DNA of 42,681 bases, taken from the NCBI GenBank assembly GCA_002422345.1, contig DIUL01000212.1:1-42681 (forward strand). The letters are read 5' to 3'. Shown one piece after another: positions 6,876 to 15,769 of this stretch. Source of the stretch: Acetobacteraceae bacterium UBA6159 (GTDB lineage Bacteria > Pseudomonadota > Alphaproteobacteria > Acetobacterales > Acetobacteraceae). The notes under the pieces are model-generated. The model saw only the letters and a program-made list of their open reading frames with translations. It made no database searches and was not told the origin of the DNA. The position numbers and the translations under genes were made by a program. Positions within the stretch are counted from its first letter, which is position 1; each line of letters begins with the position of its first letter.

Positions 6876-9800
6876 CTACCCCGAAGCGCCCGACACCGCC
6901 GCGTCCGGCGAAACCGCCGCGACCGCCCCGGGCGCCGGCATCGTCCACACCCTGGCCCCCACCTGCCGCCCAGCCAGCGCGGCGATGTGGTCATGGTGCG
7001 TAAACAGAATGACCTGCGTCGTCCGACCCAGTTCTGCCAGCAGCCCCAGCGCGGCGGCGGCGCGCGTGTCGTCGAAATTCACCAGCAGATCGTCGGCGAT
7101 GAACGGCAGCGGCTCGGATTGTTCGGCGTGCGCACCGATCGCCGCGACCCGCAGCGCCAGGAACAACTGGTCGCGAGTCCCCTCGCTCAACGCCTCCACC
7201 GGGCATTCGACATCGGAGTCCCGGATCGCCATCAGGACGGCCTTGCCCGCTGGGTCCTCATCCACGATCAGCCGCCGGTACCGACCGCCGGTCAGGTGCA
7301 CGAAATGGGCGCCGGCGGCGCGCAGCATCGGCCCCTGCTGTTCCTTCCGGAATCGCTCCACCCCCGCGCGCAGCAGCACCCGCGCGACATGCAGCCTGGC
7401 GTAGCGTTCCGCGGCGGCCCGCGCATCCGCCAGGGCGTTCGCAGCCTCCTGCGCCATCGTCGCGGCGTCCCTACCCTCCCGCATCGCGGCCAGCGCGGCG
7501 GCGGCACGGGTGCGTTGGGCGCTCAAATCCTCCCGCTTGCTACCGAGGGTTTGCAGTTCGGCATCGACCTCTGTCAGGCGTCCGACGACGGCGTCGGGGT
7601 CGATCCCGGCAGCTTCGTCCCGCAACGCCGCCTCCGTCAGGCCGTCGCCCTGGGACGGCAAGGCCTGTTCCAGCTTCAGAACTTCCTGGGCCAGGGCATC
7701 GCGCCGGCGGGACCGCTCGATCGCCAGCCGCAGGCCCGGGTCGTCGGCAACCCCGGCCAGCAGGCGCAGCGCCTGAAGCCCCTGCTCCGCCTCCGTCCGC
7801 CGCTGCGCCGCGTGGGCCTGTTCGGCCGCGTGCGCCGCGATGCGGAGTGTCAGGTCCTTCGCATCCGCCGCCGCCTTGCGCGCCTCCGCCAGCCGCCGGA
7901 CCAGACGCGCCGCGAGGATCGGGGCGGGCTCATCCGTCTCCGCCTCGCTAGTCTTCGCCTGGGCGGCACGGACGTCGGCGGCAAAGGCGGCGATGCTAGC
8001 GGTCATGCTGACGATGCGGCCCTCATCCTCCCGCCAGAGCGGCACGGTTTCGGCGATCCGCGCCCAGGCGGCCAAGGCGGCTTCGGCGGCCTCGATCCCC
8101 GCGTCGTCAGGCAGGCCGAGCGGCGCGATGGCGGGAATCCAGTCCCGCCGCCAGGCGTCCAGGGCGGCTTCGGCGTCCAGCGCGGCCTGGCGCAGATCGG
8201 GCAACCGCGCCTCGGCATCCGCGAGGGCCTTGCGGCGGGCGCGGTGCTCCTCGGCCCGGGCTTCGGCCGCGGCACAGGCGGTTTCGGCACGCAGCAACAG
8301 GGCGGTCAAAGAGTCCCGCGCCAGATCCATCCCCGCCTCCAACGCGCCGGCCAGCAGGGCATGCGCGCGGGCAAAGCGTTCGGCCAGCCCGTCGCGCGTG
8401 GCGCGGGCGGCCGCCGCCGTCTCGGCCAGCCGGAGCACATCGTCCCGATTGCGCCGCCATTCGCCCATCGCCGCGGGGGGCAGCGGTGTCAGACCGCTCG
8501 GTGCCCACAACGCCCGCCACGCCGCCTGGGTCCGCTCGGCCTCGGCTTCGGCCAGCGCCAGCCCCGAACGGGCCGCGACGAGCCGGCCCCCGAGCACCTC
8601 CAACCGCCCCGTCGCCGCCACTACATCCGCCACCCTTTGCGCCTCATCCGCTCGGCGGTCCGACAGACGGTCGGCTTCGTCGCGCAAGGCCTCGAACGCG
8701 TCAGGCAGGGAGCCGTCGGGGGGATCGTCGTCAACAGACGGAGGCGGACCACCGTCCAGAATCCGCCGGACCAGCCGCCACATGCGATCCCGCCGCAACC
8801 GCGCGGCTTCGACGACCGGGCGGGTGGGCACCGTCTCTCCCCCGGTCAAGGCGGCGAGGCTGTCGGTCTGTTCCGCGATCTCGGCTTCCAGCCCGGCGAC
8901 GCCGTCGCGCGCCTGTGTCAGGGCGAGAACCGCCTTGTCCAACGCGGCCGCCGCCGCCTCAGCTTCGGAGGGCAAGGGCAACGGGCAAGCGATCAGGCCG
9001 ACCAGTTCGCCGGACCAAAGCGGCAGCGCATCGAGCGCGGCCCGGACAGCGGCTTCGGCGGATGCGAGCGCGAGACCGGCGCGGGAGAGGTCCGCCTCCA
9101 AGGGTCCCTCGCCACGCACGGCGTCGATCGTCCGGCGCAGCAAAGCAGGCGAAGCTGGCTCCGGTTCGGCGGCCAGGGCCTGTTCCGCCTGATCCCGGCG
9201 GCGTTCGCCAGCGGCCCGTTCCCGTGCGGCGGCGTTGGACGCGGTCGCGCGCGCGGCATGCTGGCTGATCAATCGCGTCACGACCCGACGGGCGGCGGGG
9301 GATGGTAGAGCCTCGCGCGCGGCCTCGGGGGCGAGGGACAGGCCGAGGTCGCCGATCGCCTCCATCACCGAGGCCCGCAACGCGGCGGCGCTGGCCTGGC
9401 GATCCGGCAGGTCGGTCATCGCCTGCCGCACGATCCCGCGCCGGCCTTCCAGCGCGTCGATCACGTCCTGCGCGGCCAGGGCTACATCATCCAACGGCAG
9501 GGCGGCACGTTCGGCGGTCAGGCGGGCGGCGGCGATCCCCTCCCGCTCCGCATCCCGTTCGGCGTCGGCGTGGACCTTGACCAGTTGGGCGAAGCGGGCT
9601 TCGGCATCGGCGGGCAGATGCGGGGCGTCGGCGAGGTCCGCGTGTTCCTGCCGCCGTTCGGTCAGTTCGGCGAGCAGCGGCCTCACGCGGCGGACGCGTT
9701 GCAGGCGGTTGGCTTCCTCGGCCAGGGCGCGATAGCGGTTCTGCACCTCGGCCAGGGTGGACTCCGCGCAGTCATGTTCGGCCGAGGCGTCCTTCCAGGC

Positions 9801-10406
9801 CTGCGGGGCGACTGCGCGTTCCTCGCTTTCCCGCTGCGCGGCACGCCAGGCATCGACCGCTTCGGACAGCCGCCGCCGGCCGCGGCCATCACCGACCAGG
9901 GTCTTGGCTTCCTCCTCCAGCCGCGTCAGGGCAACGCGCAGGTTGGTCAGGCCGGCGCCGGCGAGCAGGCTTTCCCCCGCTTCCCCGCCCGCGCGCAGTA
10001 GTTCCTGGCCGCCCTGGCGCAGGCGTTCGCCATCCAGGCCGAAACCACGCTCGAACAGCTCACGCCCGGCGCCGCCGATGCAGCGGCGCAACACGTCCTC
10101 CGGCACCGTTTCATCCGCGCCGTCGCGCAGCGTGTCGCGGCGGCCCTTGCGGCGCACGAAACTCATCTCGGCGCCGTCACCGGTGCCCAGGGTGAAGCCC
10201 ACCCGCAATTGGGACGAACCATGCAGGAAGTCGAAGTCGGTGCGGTGGCCGAAGCCGAACAGCGCATCCGCGATGGCGGCCAGCGCGGTGGATTTCCCGG
10301 CCTCGTTCGCCCCATGCACGACGTGCAGGCGCACCTCGTCGGGAAACTCCAGCACGACGTTGGTCAGATGGCCATAGCGCAGCAGGTCGAGGCGGCGGAG
10401 CTTCAT
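6876..10406 (-). CDS. yhaN: YhaN-type AAA/SMC-like ATPase, partner of the YhaO nuclease
   Basis: 1176 residues. The N-terminus has the RLDLLRYGHL strand typical of YhaN and a Walker A loop GANEAGKST (32-40). A very long, Ala/Glu/Arg-rich coiled-coil body follows. The C-terminus supplies the ABC-type signature LSEGTRDQL, Walker B (PFIADDLLVNFDD) and the H-loop (LFTHHDH). This is the SbcC/Rad50 architecture: two half-ATPase domains joined by coiled-coil arms, clamping DNA for the nuclease partner. No CxxC zinc hook is visible, which favours YhaN over SbcC. The start codon overlaps the yhaO stop (ATGA), so translation is coupled. A palindromic repeat copy lies immediately downstream. The likely role is DNA end processing or repair. 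Confidence 0.88.
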   Translation of the reverse strand: MKLRRLDLLRYGHLTNVVLEFPDEVRLHVVHGANEAGKSTALAAIADALFGFGHRTDFDFLHGSSQLRVGFTLGTGDGAEMSFVRRKGRRDTLRDGADETVPEDVLRRCIGGAGRELFERGFGLDGERLRQGGQELLRAGGEAGESLLAGAGLTNLRVALTRLEEEAKTLVGDGRGRRRLSEAVDAWRAAQRESEERAVAPQAWKDASAEHDCAESTLAEVQNRYRALAEEANRLQRVRRVRPLLAELTERRQEHADLADAPHLPADAEARFAQLVKVHADAERDAEREGIAAARLTAERAALPLDDVALAAQDVIDALEGRRGIVRQAMTDLPDRQASAAALRASVMEAIGDLGLSLAPEAAREALPSPAARRVVTRLISQHAARATASNAAARERAAGERRRDQAEQALAAEPEPASPALLRRTIDAVRGEGPLEADLSRAGLALASAEAAVRAALDALPLWSGELVGLIACPLPLPSEAEAAAAALDKAVLALTQARDGVAGLEAEIAEQTDSLAALTGGETVPTRPVVEAARLRRDRMWRLVRRILDGGPPPSVDDDPPDGSLPDAFEALRDEADRLSDRRADEAQRVADVVAATGRLEVLGGRLVAARSGLALAEAEAERTQAAWRALWAPSGLTPLPPAAMGEWRRNRDDVLRLAETAAAARATRDGLAERFARAHALLAGALEAGMDLARDSLTALLLRAETACAAAEARAEEHRARRKALADAEARLPDLRQAALDAEAALDAWRRDWIPAIAPLGLPDDAGIEAAEAALAAWARIAETVPLWREDEGRIVSMTASIAAFAADVRAAQAKTSEAETDEPAPILAARLVRRLAEARKAAADAKDLTLRIAAHAAEQAHAAQRRTEAEQGLQALRLLAGVADDPGLRLAIERSRRRDALAQEVLKLEQALPSQGDGLTEAALRDEAAGIDPDAVVGRLTEVDAELQTLGSKREDLSAQRTRAAAALAAMREGRDAATMAQEAANALADARAAAERYARLHVARVLLRAGVERFRKEQQGPMLRAAGAHFVHLTGGRYRRLIVDEDPAGKAVLMAIRDSDVECPVEALSEGTRDQLFLALRVAAIGAHAEQSEPLPFIADDLLVNFDDTRAAAALGLLAELGRTTQVILFTHHDHIAALAGRQVGARVWTMPAPGAVAAVSPDAAVSGASG

Positions 10407-11626
10407 GACAGGTCCGTCGCGGTCAGCGCGTCGGCGGCGATCTGCCAGGCGTCCTCGGCCAGCAGCCGCAGCGCCGCCTCATCATCCGGCAGGTCGAGCC
10501 CGTCTCGGGCGGCGGCAGGTAGTTTCTGTCGCAACGACGTGAATTCCCGCAGCAGCGCGGCGATCATTTCGGGATCGTCGAGGCCTGCGGCGAAGGCGGC
10601 GCGCAGGGGGGCGAGCGTTTCGGTGGCAACCCGGCCAGCGGGGCGGGTCTGCACGCGCACGGTTTCGACCCAGAGATGCCCCCCGGTCTCGATCGCGGCG
10701 TTGCGGCATTCGGCGGCGATCTGGTCGGTGTCGCCCAGCAGGGTGCCGTGCAGATCGGTGGCGCCGGTCAGGGTGACGCGGGCGAGCAAGGGCCGTCCGT
10801 CGGCGGTGTCGAGCGCGGTCCGCACCGCGGCGGCGACCCGTCCGGTCAGCAGCGCGACGTCCGTACCTGTGGCGTCCACATCGACCGCGGCCCAGCGGAG
10901 CACATCCACCGAACGATGCTCGACGGCGACGATGGCGTTGTCTTCGACCGTGACCAGGGAGCAGCCTTTCGGGCCGGTTTCCTTCGGATGGCGGCCTTGC
11001 AGGTTGCCAGGGAAGACGATCCAGGGGCGCTCGGACAGCACGCGGCGCATGTGGATGTGGCCCAGCGCCCAATAGTCGTAGCCCCGAAGCGTGAGGGCCG
11101 CGGCGTTGCAGGGGGCATAGACCTCGTGATCCCCCGGATCGTCCGCCGAGGTGTGCAGCACGCCGATGTTCAGCAGGCCGGGGATGGGGTTTGGGTAGTT
11201 GGCCGACAGGTCCTCGGGCACCGCGCGCTGGGGGAAGGAATGGCCGTGCAGGGCGACGCCGAGGTCCGGGCGTTCAAAGGTCGTGCAGGTGCGGGAGGAA
11301 AACTCGAAGACATTGTCCGGGGCGGTCAGGTTGCGGGTGATGACCGAGCGGGCGTCATGGTTCCCCCGCAGCAGGAAGCACGGCCGACCGAGGCGGCGCA
11401 TCTGTTCGGCGAAGAACAGCCCGGTGGAGAAATCCTTCCAGTCCCCGTCATAGAGATCGCCGGCGATGACGACGAAGGCCACGTCCTCGGCGATGGCCAG
11501 GTCGATCATGGCGGCGAAGGCGCGCCTGGTGCAGTGGCGGACGAGGTCGGGCGGCAGGTCGGCGCGGTCGCGCAACCCGGCGAGCGGGCTGTCGAGATGG
11601 ATGTCGGCGGCGTGGAGAAACTTCAT
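10403..11626 (-). CDS. yhaO: YhaO-type metallophosphoesterase, DNA repair exonuclease
   Basis: 407 residues from the ATG at 11626 (MKFLHAADIHL); the longer frame runs into a palindromic repeat and is rejected. The Mre11/SbcD metal-binding motifs appear in order: DIHLDSP (8-14), GDLYDGDW (56-63), RGNHDA (87-92), an HTSADD motif, and GHIH. These residues bind two metal ions for phosphodiester cleavage. The C-terminal half is the DNA-binding/cap region that in this family docks onto the YhaN ATPase. It is first in a two-gene operon with yhaN (4-nt overlap). A purine-rich GGATGGA precedes the start. Expected role: nuclease acting on DNA ends or hairpins, as in SbcCD. Confidence 0.9.
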   Translation of the reverse strand: MKFLHAADIHLDSPLAGLRDRADLPPDLVRHCTRRAFAAMIDLAIAEDVAFVVIAGDLYDGDWKDFSTGLFFAEQMRRLGRPCFLLRGNHDARSVITRNLTAPDNVFEFSSRTCTTFERPDLGVALHGHSFPQRAVPEDLSANYPNPIPGLLNIGVLHTSADDPGDHEVYAPCNAAALTLRGYDYWALGHIHMRRVLSERPWIVFPGNLQGRHPKETGPKGCSLVTVEDNAIVAVEHRSVDVLRWAAVDVDATGTDVALLTGRVAAAVRTALDTADGRPLLARVTLTGATDLHGTLLGDTDQIAAECRNAAIETGGHLWVETVRVQTRPAGRVATETLAPLRAAFAAGLDDPEMIAALLREFTSLRQKLPAAARDGLDLPDDEAALRLLAEDAWQIAADALTATDLS

Positions 11627-12047
11627 GCAAATCCATCCGTGCCTGCGTCGATCCCGGGGAGTCTGGGCCGGGGGGGCGGATTCGAGCAAGGCGTGGGGTG
11701 GGTCGCGACCAACCGTCCCTCGCGTCATCCCGGCCGCGTGCCGGGACCAACTCCAGCACCGTGCCACGATTGATCCTTGCACGCGGCCGGGACGACGCGG
11801 TGGGAGGCGACACAATTCGCCCTGAATTAAGGCATTTTCAACCCGCCACCCAAGACGCATGGCCGTAATGCATATTTTATGACCTTTGTCTGACACCCAA
11901 CCAGACTATTGACTGAAACACGTTCACCCCCACCCGTCGCCGCGACGCCCGAGGCTTCAGGCCCCTGGTACGATTCTTGGGTAGGGAATCCCGATCACAG
12001 CCCCTGCCGGATGTTTTCATGCCTGTCTCTCCAAGCTGCCCCGTTTG
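11627..12047. promoter_or_regulatory. Divergent intergenic region between yhaO and the AbrB-family gene
   Basis: A 421-base gap without a credible gene. It contains palindromic repeat copy B (11721-11799), then an AT-richer stretch near 11820-11930 (including gcatattttatgac and tattgactgaaac) that is the best place for the two divergent promoters. A TTGACT element near 11909 could be a -35 box for the plus strand, but I see no matching -10 box. Confidence 0.35.
11721..11799. repeat. Interspersed palindromic repeat, copy B
   Basis: CGCGTCATCCCGGCCGCGTGC at the left pairs with GCACGCGGCCGGGACGACGCG at the right (one mismatch in 21 bases). The interior tccagcaccgtgcc matches the loop of copy A at 6775-6862 almost exactly. 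The two copies bracket the yhaO-yhaN operon. Confidence 0.85.
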
Positions 12048-13148
12048 ATGAACCCCTATGCCCTGCTCCGCTCCGCCCAACGGGACGCGCCCCGCGTCGC
12101 GCTGACCTATGCGATCGCCGGTGTGGCCGGGTACCTGGCGATGCGCCTGTCCGTGCCCCTGCCCTGGATGATGGGCGCGCTGCTGGCCACCGCCGCGCAG
12201 GCGCTCAGCGGTTTCCGCCCGTCCGTCCTGCCCGTCGGGCGGCGGGTGGGGCAGATGATGATCGCCATCGGCGTCGGCCTGACCTTCACCCAGGACGCGG
12301 CGCTGGCTGTCCTGTCGAACCTGCCGGCCATGACCGCCGCGGCGATCCTGACGATGGCGGCCGGCGCCCTGATCGCACAGTTGCTCGCCCGGGCGGCGCG
12401 GATCGACCAACTGACCGCCGTCATGGCCAGCGTGCCCGGCGGGCCGGCCGACATGGCGAACCTCGCGGAACGCTATGGCGGAGACCCGCTGACCGTCGCC
12501 CTGTCGCAGACCTTCCGCATCGCGCTGATCGTCACCTGCATCCCGCCTGCGATGATCCTGAGCGGCATCGACGGGCATCAGGAACTCTCCGCCGCAGCGA
12601 TCATCCCCTTCAACCTCCTGGGCCTCCTGGGCCTGGGCCTGATCGCGGCCGGTGCGATCGCGATCCTGGGTCGGATCGGGCTGGTAAACGCCTGGTTCCT
12701 CGGGCCGCTGATCGTGATCAGCGCCATGACCGCCGGCGGCATACGGCTGTCGAGCATGCCGTTCGCGCTCGTCGCCATCGCGCAGGTGCTGCTCGGCGTC
12801 AGCCTGGGCACGACCTTCGACCGGCGGTTCCTCATGCGCTCCCCCCGGCTGCTGGCGGCGACGCTGGTCTGTTCGGTCCTGCTGCTGACCGCCTGCGGCG
12901 GGATCGCGCTGGCGATCTCGGCACTGACGGGCCTGCCGTTGGCGTCACTGGCCATCGCCCTGGCGCCCGGCGGGCTGCCCGAGATGGTGCTGACCGCCAA
13001 GGTGCTGCATCTGGGCGTGCCGATGGTCACCGCGTTCCATGTCGAGCGGGTGGTGCTGACCCTGCTGCTGGCCCCCTATATCGTCGCCGCCGTCGCGTGG
13101 TGGACCCGGCGCGGGCGGATCCCGGTCCCGCAGGAGGCCGGGGACTGA
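12048..13148 (+). CDS. AbrB-family (Gneg_AbrB_dup) membrane transporter
   Basis: 366 residues, very hydrophobic, with about 10 membrane helices. It has the internal duplication of the AbrB/ammonia monooxygenase-like family: the first half contains LPWMMGALLATAAQALSG then VGQMMIAIGVGLTF; the second half repeats the arrangement with AIAQVLLGVSLGTTF. The Gly/Pro motifs SVPGGPADMANLAE and LAPGGLPEMVLTAK are the conserved pair of this family. Despite the name, it has nothing to do with the AbrB DNA-binding regulator. It is a putative permease or exporter of unknown substrate, in the inner membrane. The ATG at 12048 is preceded by an in-frame TTG; no strong ribosome site is visible. It is the only plus-strand gene here, converging on the amidase operon. 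Confidence 0.85.
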   Translation: MNPYALLRSAQRDAPRVALTYAIAGVAGYLAMRLSVPLPWMMGALLATAAQALSGFRPSVLPVGRRVGQMMIAIGVGLTFTQDAALAVLSNLPAMTAAAILTMAAGALIAQLLARAARIDQLTAVMASVPGGPADMANLAERYGGDPLTVALSQTFRIALIVTCIPPAMILSGIDGHQELSAAAIIPFNLLGLLGLGLIAAGAIAILGRIGLVNAWFLGPLIVISAMTAGGIRLSSMPFALVAIAQVLLGVSLGTTFDRRFLMRSPRLLAATLVCSVLLLTACGGIALAISALTGLPLASLAIALAPGGLPEMVLTAKVLHLGVPMVTAFHVERVVLTLLLAPYIVAAVAWWTRRGRIPVPQEAGD

Positions 13149-13158
13149 ACCTGTCGGT

Positions 13159-13359
13159 TCAGCGCCGGGTGGGACCCATCTGGAACACATGCGCGGGTTC
13201 GACGAACCGGGACGTCATGCGGGGCACAGCCCGCCCTGCCGCCGCCGCTTCATTTGCCCGTTCGGCAAACCGCTCGGCATGCGCCGGGGTCAGCCAGGTG
13301 ACCGCGTTGGCGGCGGCGAAGGCGGCGATCTCGGCGTTGGTCCAGGTCGGCTTGGTCAT
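13159..13359 (-). CDS. Mini-GatC/AtzG-like amidase accessory subunit 2
   Basis: 66 residues from the ATG at 13359, which overlaps the TGA of the amidase upstream (ATGA). The sequence reads as a helix (NAEIAAFAAANAVTWLTPA), a second helix (HAERFAERANEAAAAG), then FVEPAHVFQMGP. This is the outline of the N-terminal half of GatC, whose second helix is followed by an EPxxH-type motif, but it stops where GatC (about 95-100 residues) continues. AtzG, a small GatC-like partner that stabilises the amidase AtzE, is the closest precedent. It is the last gene of the amidase/ABC operon. It shares EPAHVF and layout with the protein at 20095 but little else. Function as amidase partner is inference. Confidence 0.65.
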   Translation of the reverse strand: MTKPTWTNAEIAAFAAANAVTWLTPAHAERFAERANEAAAAGRAVPRMTSRFVEPAHVFQMGPTRR

Positions 13360-14780
13360 GACATCGCTCCCTGGGCGGGGATTTCGGGGCGGGCTGCCCG
13401 CCACGGAGTCGCCTGCTCATAGGCGTGGGTGATCCGCAGCAGCGTCGCCTCATCGAACCAGTTGCCGGCGAGTTGCGCGCTCAGCGGCAGGCCCGCGGCG
13501 TCGAAGCCGCTGCACAGGCTGATCGCCGGATGGCCGGTGGCATTGAAGACCGAGGTGGCGGTGTGGCCGGTGAACGCGACCACGGCGGCCGGATCGGCAT
13601 AGGGCGGCGCGGTGTGGAACGCGCAGGGCAGCAGGAGGGCGTCGACCGATTGCATCAGCCGGTCCATGGTCTCGGCCAGTTCGCGGCGCAGGCGCAGGGC
13701 GGCCACGTAGTCGACGGCGCGCACGGTGAAGCCCGACATCATCTTGTCGCGCAGGGCCTGGCCCATCTGGTCGCCGCGCTCGACGAAGTCCCGTTCATGG
13801 ATCGACAGGGATTCGGTCCAGTTGATCAGGGAGGTGACGCGCCGATAGGCCGACAGCGGCGATGGCAGGGCCACGTCGACGATCCGCGCGCCGAGGGATT
13901 GCAGCGTCTCCGCGACATGGGAGACTCCCGCCGCGACGGCCGGATCGGCGCCGACGCCATTCATGTCGATCTCCCGCACGACCCCGATCACGGTCCCCTG
14001 GACGCCCGCGCCGATGCCGCGCGCATGGGCAACGGGTGGGCGATCGACGCAGGTGGGGTCGGCCGGATCGTGGCCAGCGATGGCGTCCAGCACCAGGGCG
14101 CAGTCCTCGGCCGTCCAGCACAGCGGGCCGGCGGCATCCAGCGACCAGCAGTTCGGCAGGATGCCATAGCGGCTGACCAGGCCGAAGGACGGCTTGATCC
14201 CCTGCAACCCGCAGGCCGCCGCCGGCAGCCGCACCGAGCCGCCAGTATCCGATCCCAGCGCGAACATCGCCGTCCGCGCCGCGACCGAGGCCCCTGCCCC
14301 GGTTGAGGATCCGCCGGTGAAATGCCCGAGGTTCCAGGGGTTGCAGGCAGGCTCGAACGGCAGGTCGAAATGCACCGCGCCGGTGCCGGTCCCGTATTCC
14401 CAGGTGTTGAGCTTGCCCAACAGAATCGCGCCAGCGTGGGTGAGGCGCTCGATGGCGGTCGCGTTGAAGTCCGGAACATGGTCCAGCAGCAGGCGGGAGG
14501 CACCGCAGGTCCGGACGCCCTTGGTGAAGTAGTTGTCCTTCACCGCATAGGGAATGCCGTGCAGCGGGCCACGCCATCTGCCGGCCGCGATCTCCTGCTC
14601 CGCCTGCCGGGCGGCGGCGCGGGCGGAATCAGCCATCACCAGGAGATAGCTTTTTACCTGCGCGTCGACGGCCTCGATCCGGGCGAGGAACGCTTCCACG
14701 AGGTCGACCGGCGACAGCGTGCGCGCGGCGATCATCCGGCCGGCGGCGGCAGCCGTGAGGGTCGTAAGGTCTTCCATCAT
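13356..14780 (-). CDS. Amidase-signature enzyme 3
   Basis: 474 residues from the first of two adjacent ATGs; the first overlaps the stop of the ATPase gene as ATGA, and GGAGG lies about 8 bases upstream. The amidase-signature triad is complete: Lys81 (PYAVKDN), cis-Ser158 (GGSSTGAG) and nucleophile Ser182 (GSDTGGS). The family hydrolyses C-N bonds of amides, ureides, carbamates or Gln (GatA, AtzE, AtzF, allophanate hydrolase). It lacks the C-terminal extension of allophanate hydrolases. It is followed by a mini-GatC gene with a 4-nt overlap, like GatA/GatC or AtzE/AtzG pairs. It is distinct from amidases 1 and 2 (for example GTGTGAVHFDL in the substrate region), so it probably has a different substrate. 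Confidence 0.9.
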   Translation of the reverse strand: MMEDLTTLTAAAAGRMIAARTLSPVDLVEAFLARIEAVDAQVKSYLLVMADSARAAARQAEQEIAAGRWRGPLHGIPYAVKDNYFTKGVRTCGASRLLLDHVPDFNATAIERLTHAGAILLGKLNTWEYGTGTGAVHFDLPFEPACNPWNLGHFTGGSSTGAGASVAARTAMFALGSDTGGSVRLPAAACGLQGIKPSFGLVSRYGILPNCWSLDAAGPLCWTAEDCALVLDAIAGHDPADPTCVDRPPVAHARGIGAGVQGTVIGVVREIDMNGVGADPAVAAGVSHVAETLQSLGARIVDVALPSPLSAYRRVTSLINWTESLSIHERDFVERGDQMGQALRDKMMSGFTVRAVDYVAALRLRRELAETMDRLMQSVDALLLPCAFHTAPPYADPAAVVAFTGHTATSVFNATGHPAISLCSGFDAAGLPLSAQLAGNWFDEATLLRITHAYEQATPWRAARPEIPAQGAMS

Positions 14781-15769
14781 GCGGCCTCCGCCGTTGCGAG
14801 CAGGGGTCGGAGACAGCGTGCCATCCGCCCTTCTCCGATCGGCACCATGGCCGGAACGCCGGCATCGCAGGCGGCGTGATGCTGCGAACAGCGTGGCCCG
14901 AAGCTGCACCCGACCGGCAGGTCGGCGAGGTCGGGCGGTCCTCCAGGAATGGATTCCAGCAACTGCCCGCGGGACTCGGCATGGACGGTCGAGCGCAGGA
15001 GCCCGGCCGTGTAGGGGTGCCCGGGGCGGCCGATGACATCCGCCACCGGCCCGGTTTCGACGAAGCGGCCGGCATACATGACCGAGACACGGTCCGCGAC
15101 CTCACACGCCACGCCGATATCGTGGGTGACGAAGATCGTCGCCATCCCAAGCTCGCGCTGCAAGGACCGGATCAGCAGCAGGATCTGGATCTGCACCGTG
15201 GCGTCCAGGGCGGTCGTCGGCTCATCCGCCAGCAGCAAGGACGGGCGGCAGGACAGCGCCAAGGCGATCATCGCGCGCTGGCGCAGCCCGCCGGACAGCT
15301 CGTGCGGATAGGAATCCAGACGCCGTTCGGCCGAGGGGATCTGCACCATCTCCAGCAGTTCCAGCGAGCGTTTGCGGGCCTCGCGGTAGGACACGCCCTC
15401 ATGCGAGACGATGGTCTCGCTGATCTGCGTGCCGATGGTGAAGACCGGGTCCAGCGCCGTCATCGGCTCCTGGAAGATCATGGCGCCGACGGGGCCGCGC
15501 ACGGCTTCCAACTGCCGGTCGGTCATCGTGGTGACGTCCTTGCCGGCCAGCCGGATTTTCCCGCCGATCCGGGCATAGTCCGGCAGCAGGCGCAGCAAGG
15601 CGCGCATGGTCACACTTTTGCCGGAACCGGATTCGCCCAGCAGGCACAGGACCTCCCCGGCCGCGAGGCTGAAGGACACGCCGTCGACCACCTGAAGATC
15701 AAGGTCGCGGTTGACGAAGCGGACCGAGAGGTCGCTGACCTCGACGACGGGATCATGCGGCATGGGCAA
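14777..15769 (-). CDS. ABC transporter ATPase, DppD/OppD type
   Basis: 330 residues. Walker A is GESGSGKS, the signature LSGGLRQRAMIA, Walker B LLLADEPTTALD, and the switch His is in VTHD. The C-terminal extension has the oligopeptide/dipeptide family tail: HPYTAGLLRS followed by a Cys-containing motif (GCSFGPRCSQHHAAC). These ATPases pair with a DppF-type partner and two permeases to import peptides, nickel or other small amide compounds. The start at 15769 overlaps the end of the preceding ATPase by 17 bases (an alternative ATG lies at 15763). It is followed by amidase 3 with an ATGA overlap. Confidence 0.93.
   Translation of the reverse strand: MPMPHDPVVEVSDLSVRFVNRDLDLQVVDGVSFSLAAGEVLCLLGESGSGKSVTMRALLRLLPDYARIGGKIRLAGKDVTTMTDRQLEAVRGPVGAMIFQEPMTALDPVFTIGTQISETIVSHEGVSYREARKRSLELLEMVQIPSAERRLDSYPHELSGGLRQRAMIALALSCRPSLLLADEPTTALDATVQIQILLLIRSLQRELGMATIFVTHDIGVACEVADRVSVMYAGRFVETGPVADVIGRPGHPYTAGLLRSTVHAESRGQLLESIPGGPPDLADLPVGCSFGPRCSQHHAACDAGVPAMVPIGEGRMARCLRPLLATAEAA

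Noticed and set aside
6870..9308. An 812-codon open frame on the plus strand opposite yhaN
   Set aside because: It is the antisense shadow of a high-GC coding region: Arg/Gly/Gln-rich, no domain pattern, no ribosome site. The yhaN motifs on the other strand are unmistakable.
6876..11626. Classic SbcC/SbcD assignment
   Set aside because: The ATPase starts with the YhaN-type RLDLLRYGHL strand and shows no CxxC zinc hook in the coiled coil, so YhaN/YhaO fits better.
12048..13148. AbrB transcription regulator or ammonia monooxygenase
   Set aside because: The protein is a polytopic membrane protein with the duplicated AbrB_dup motifs; the names are historical misnomers.
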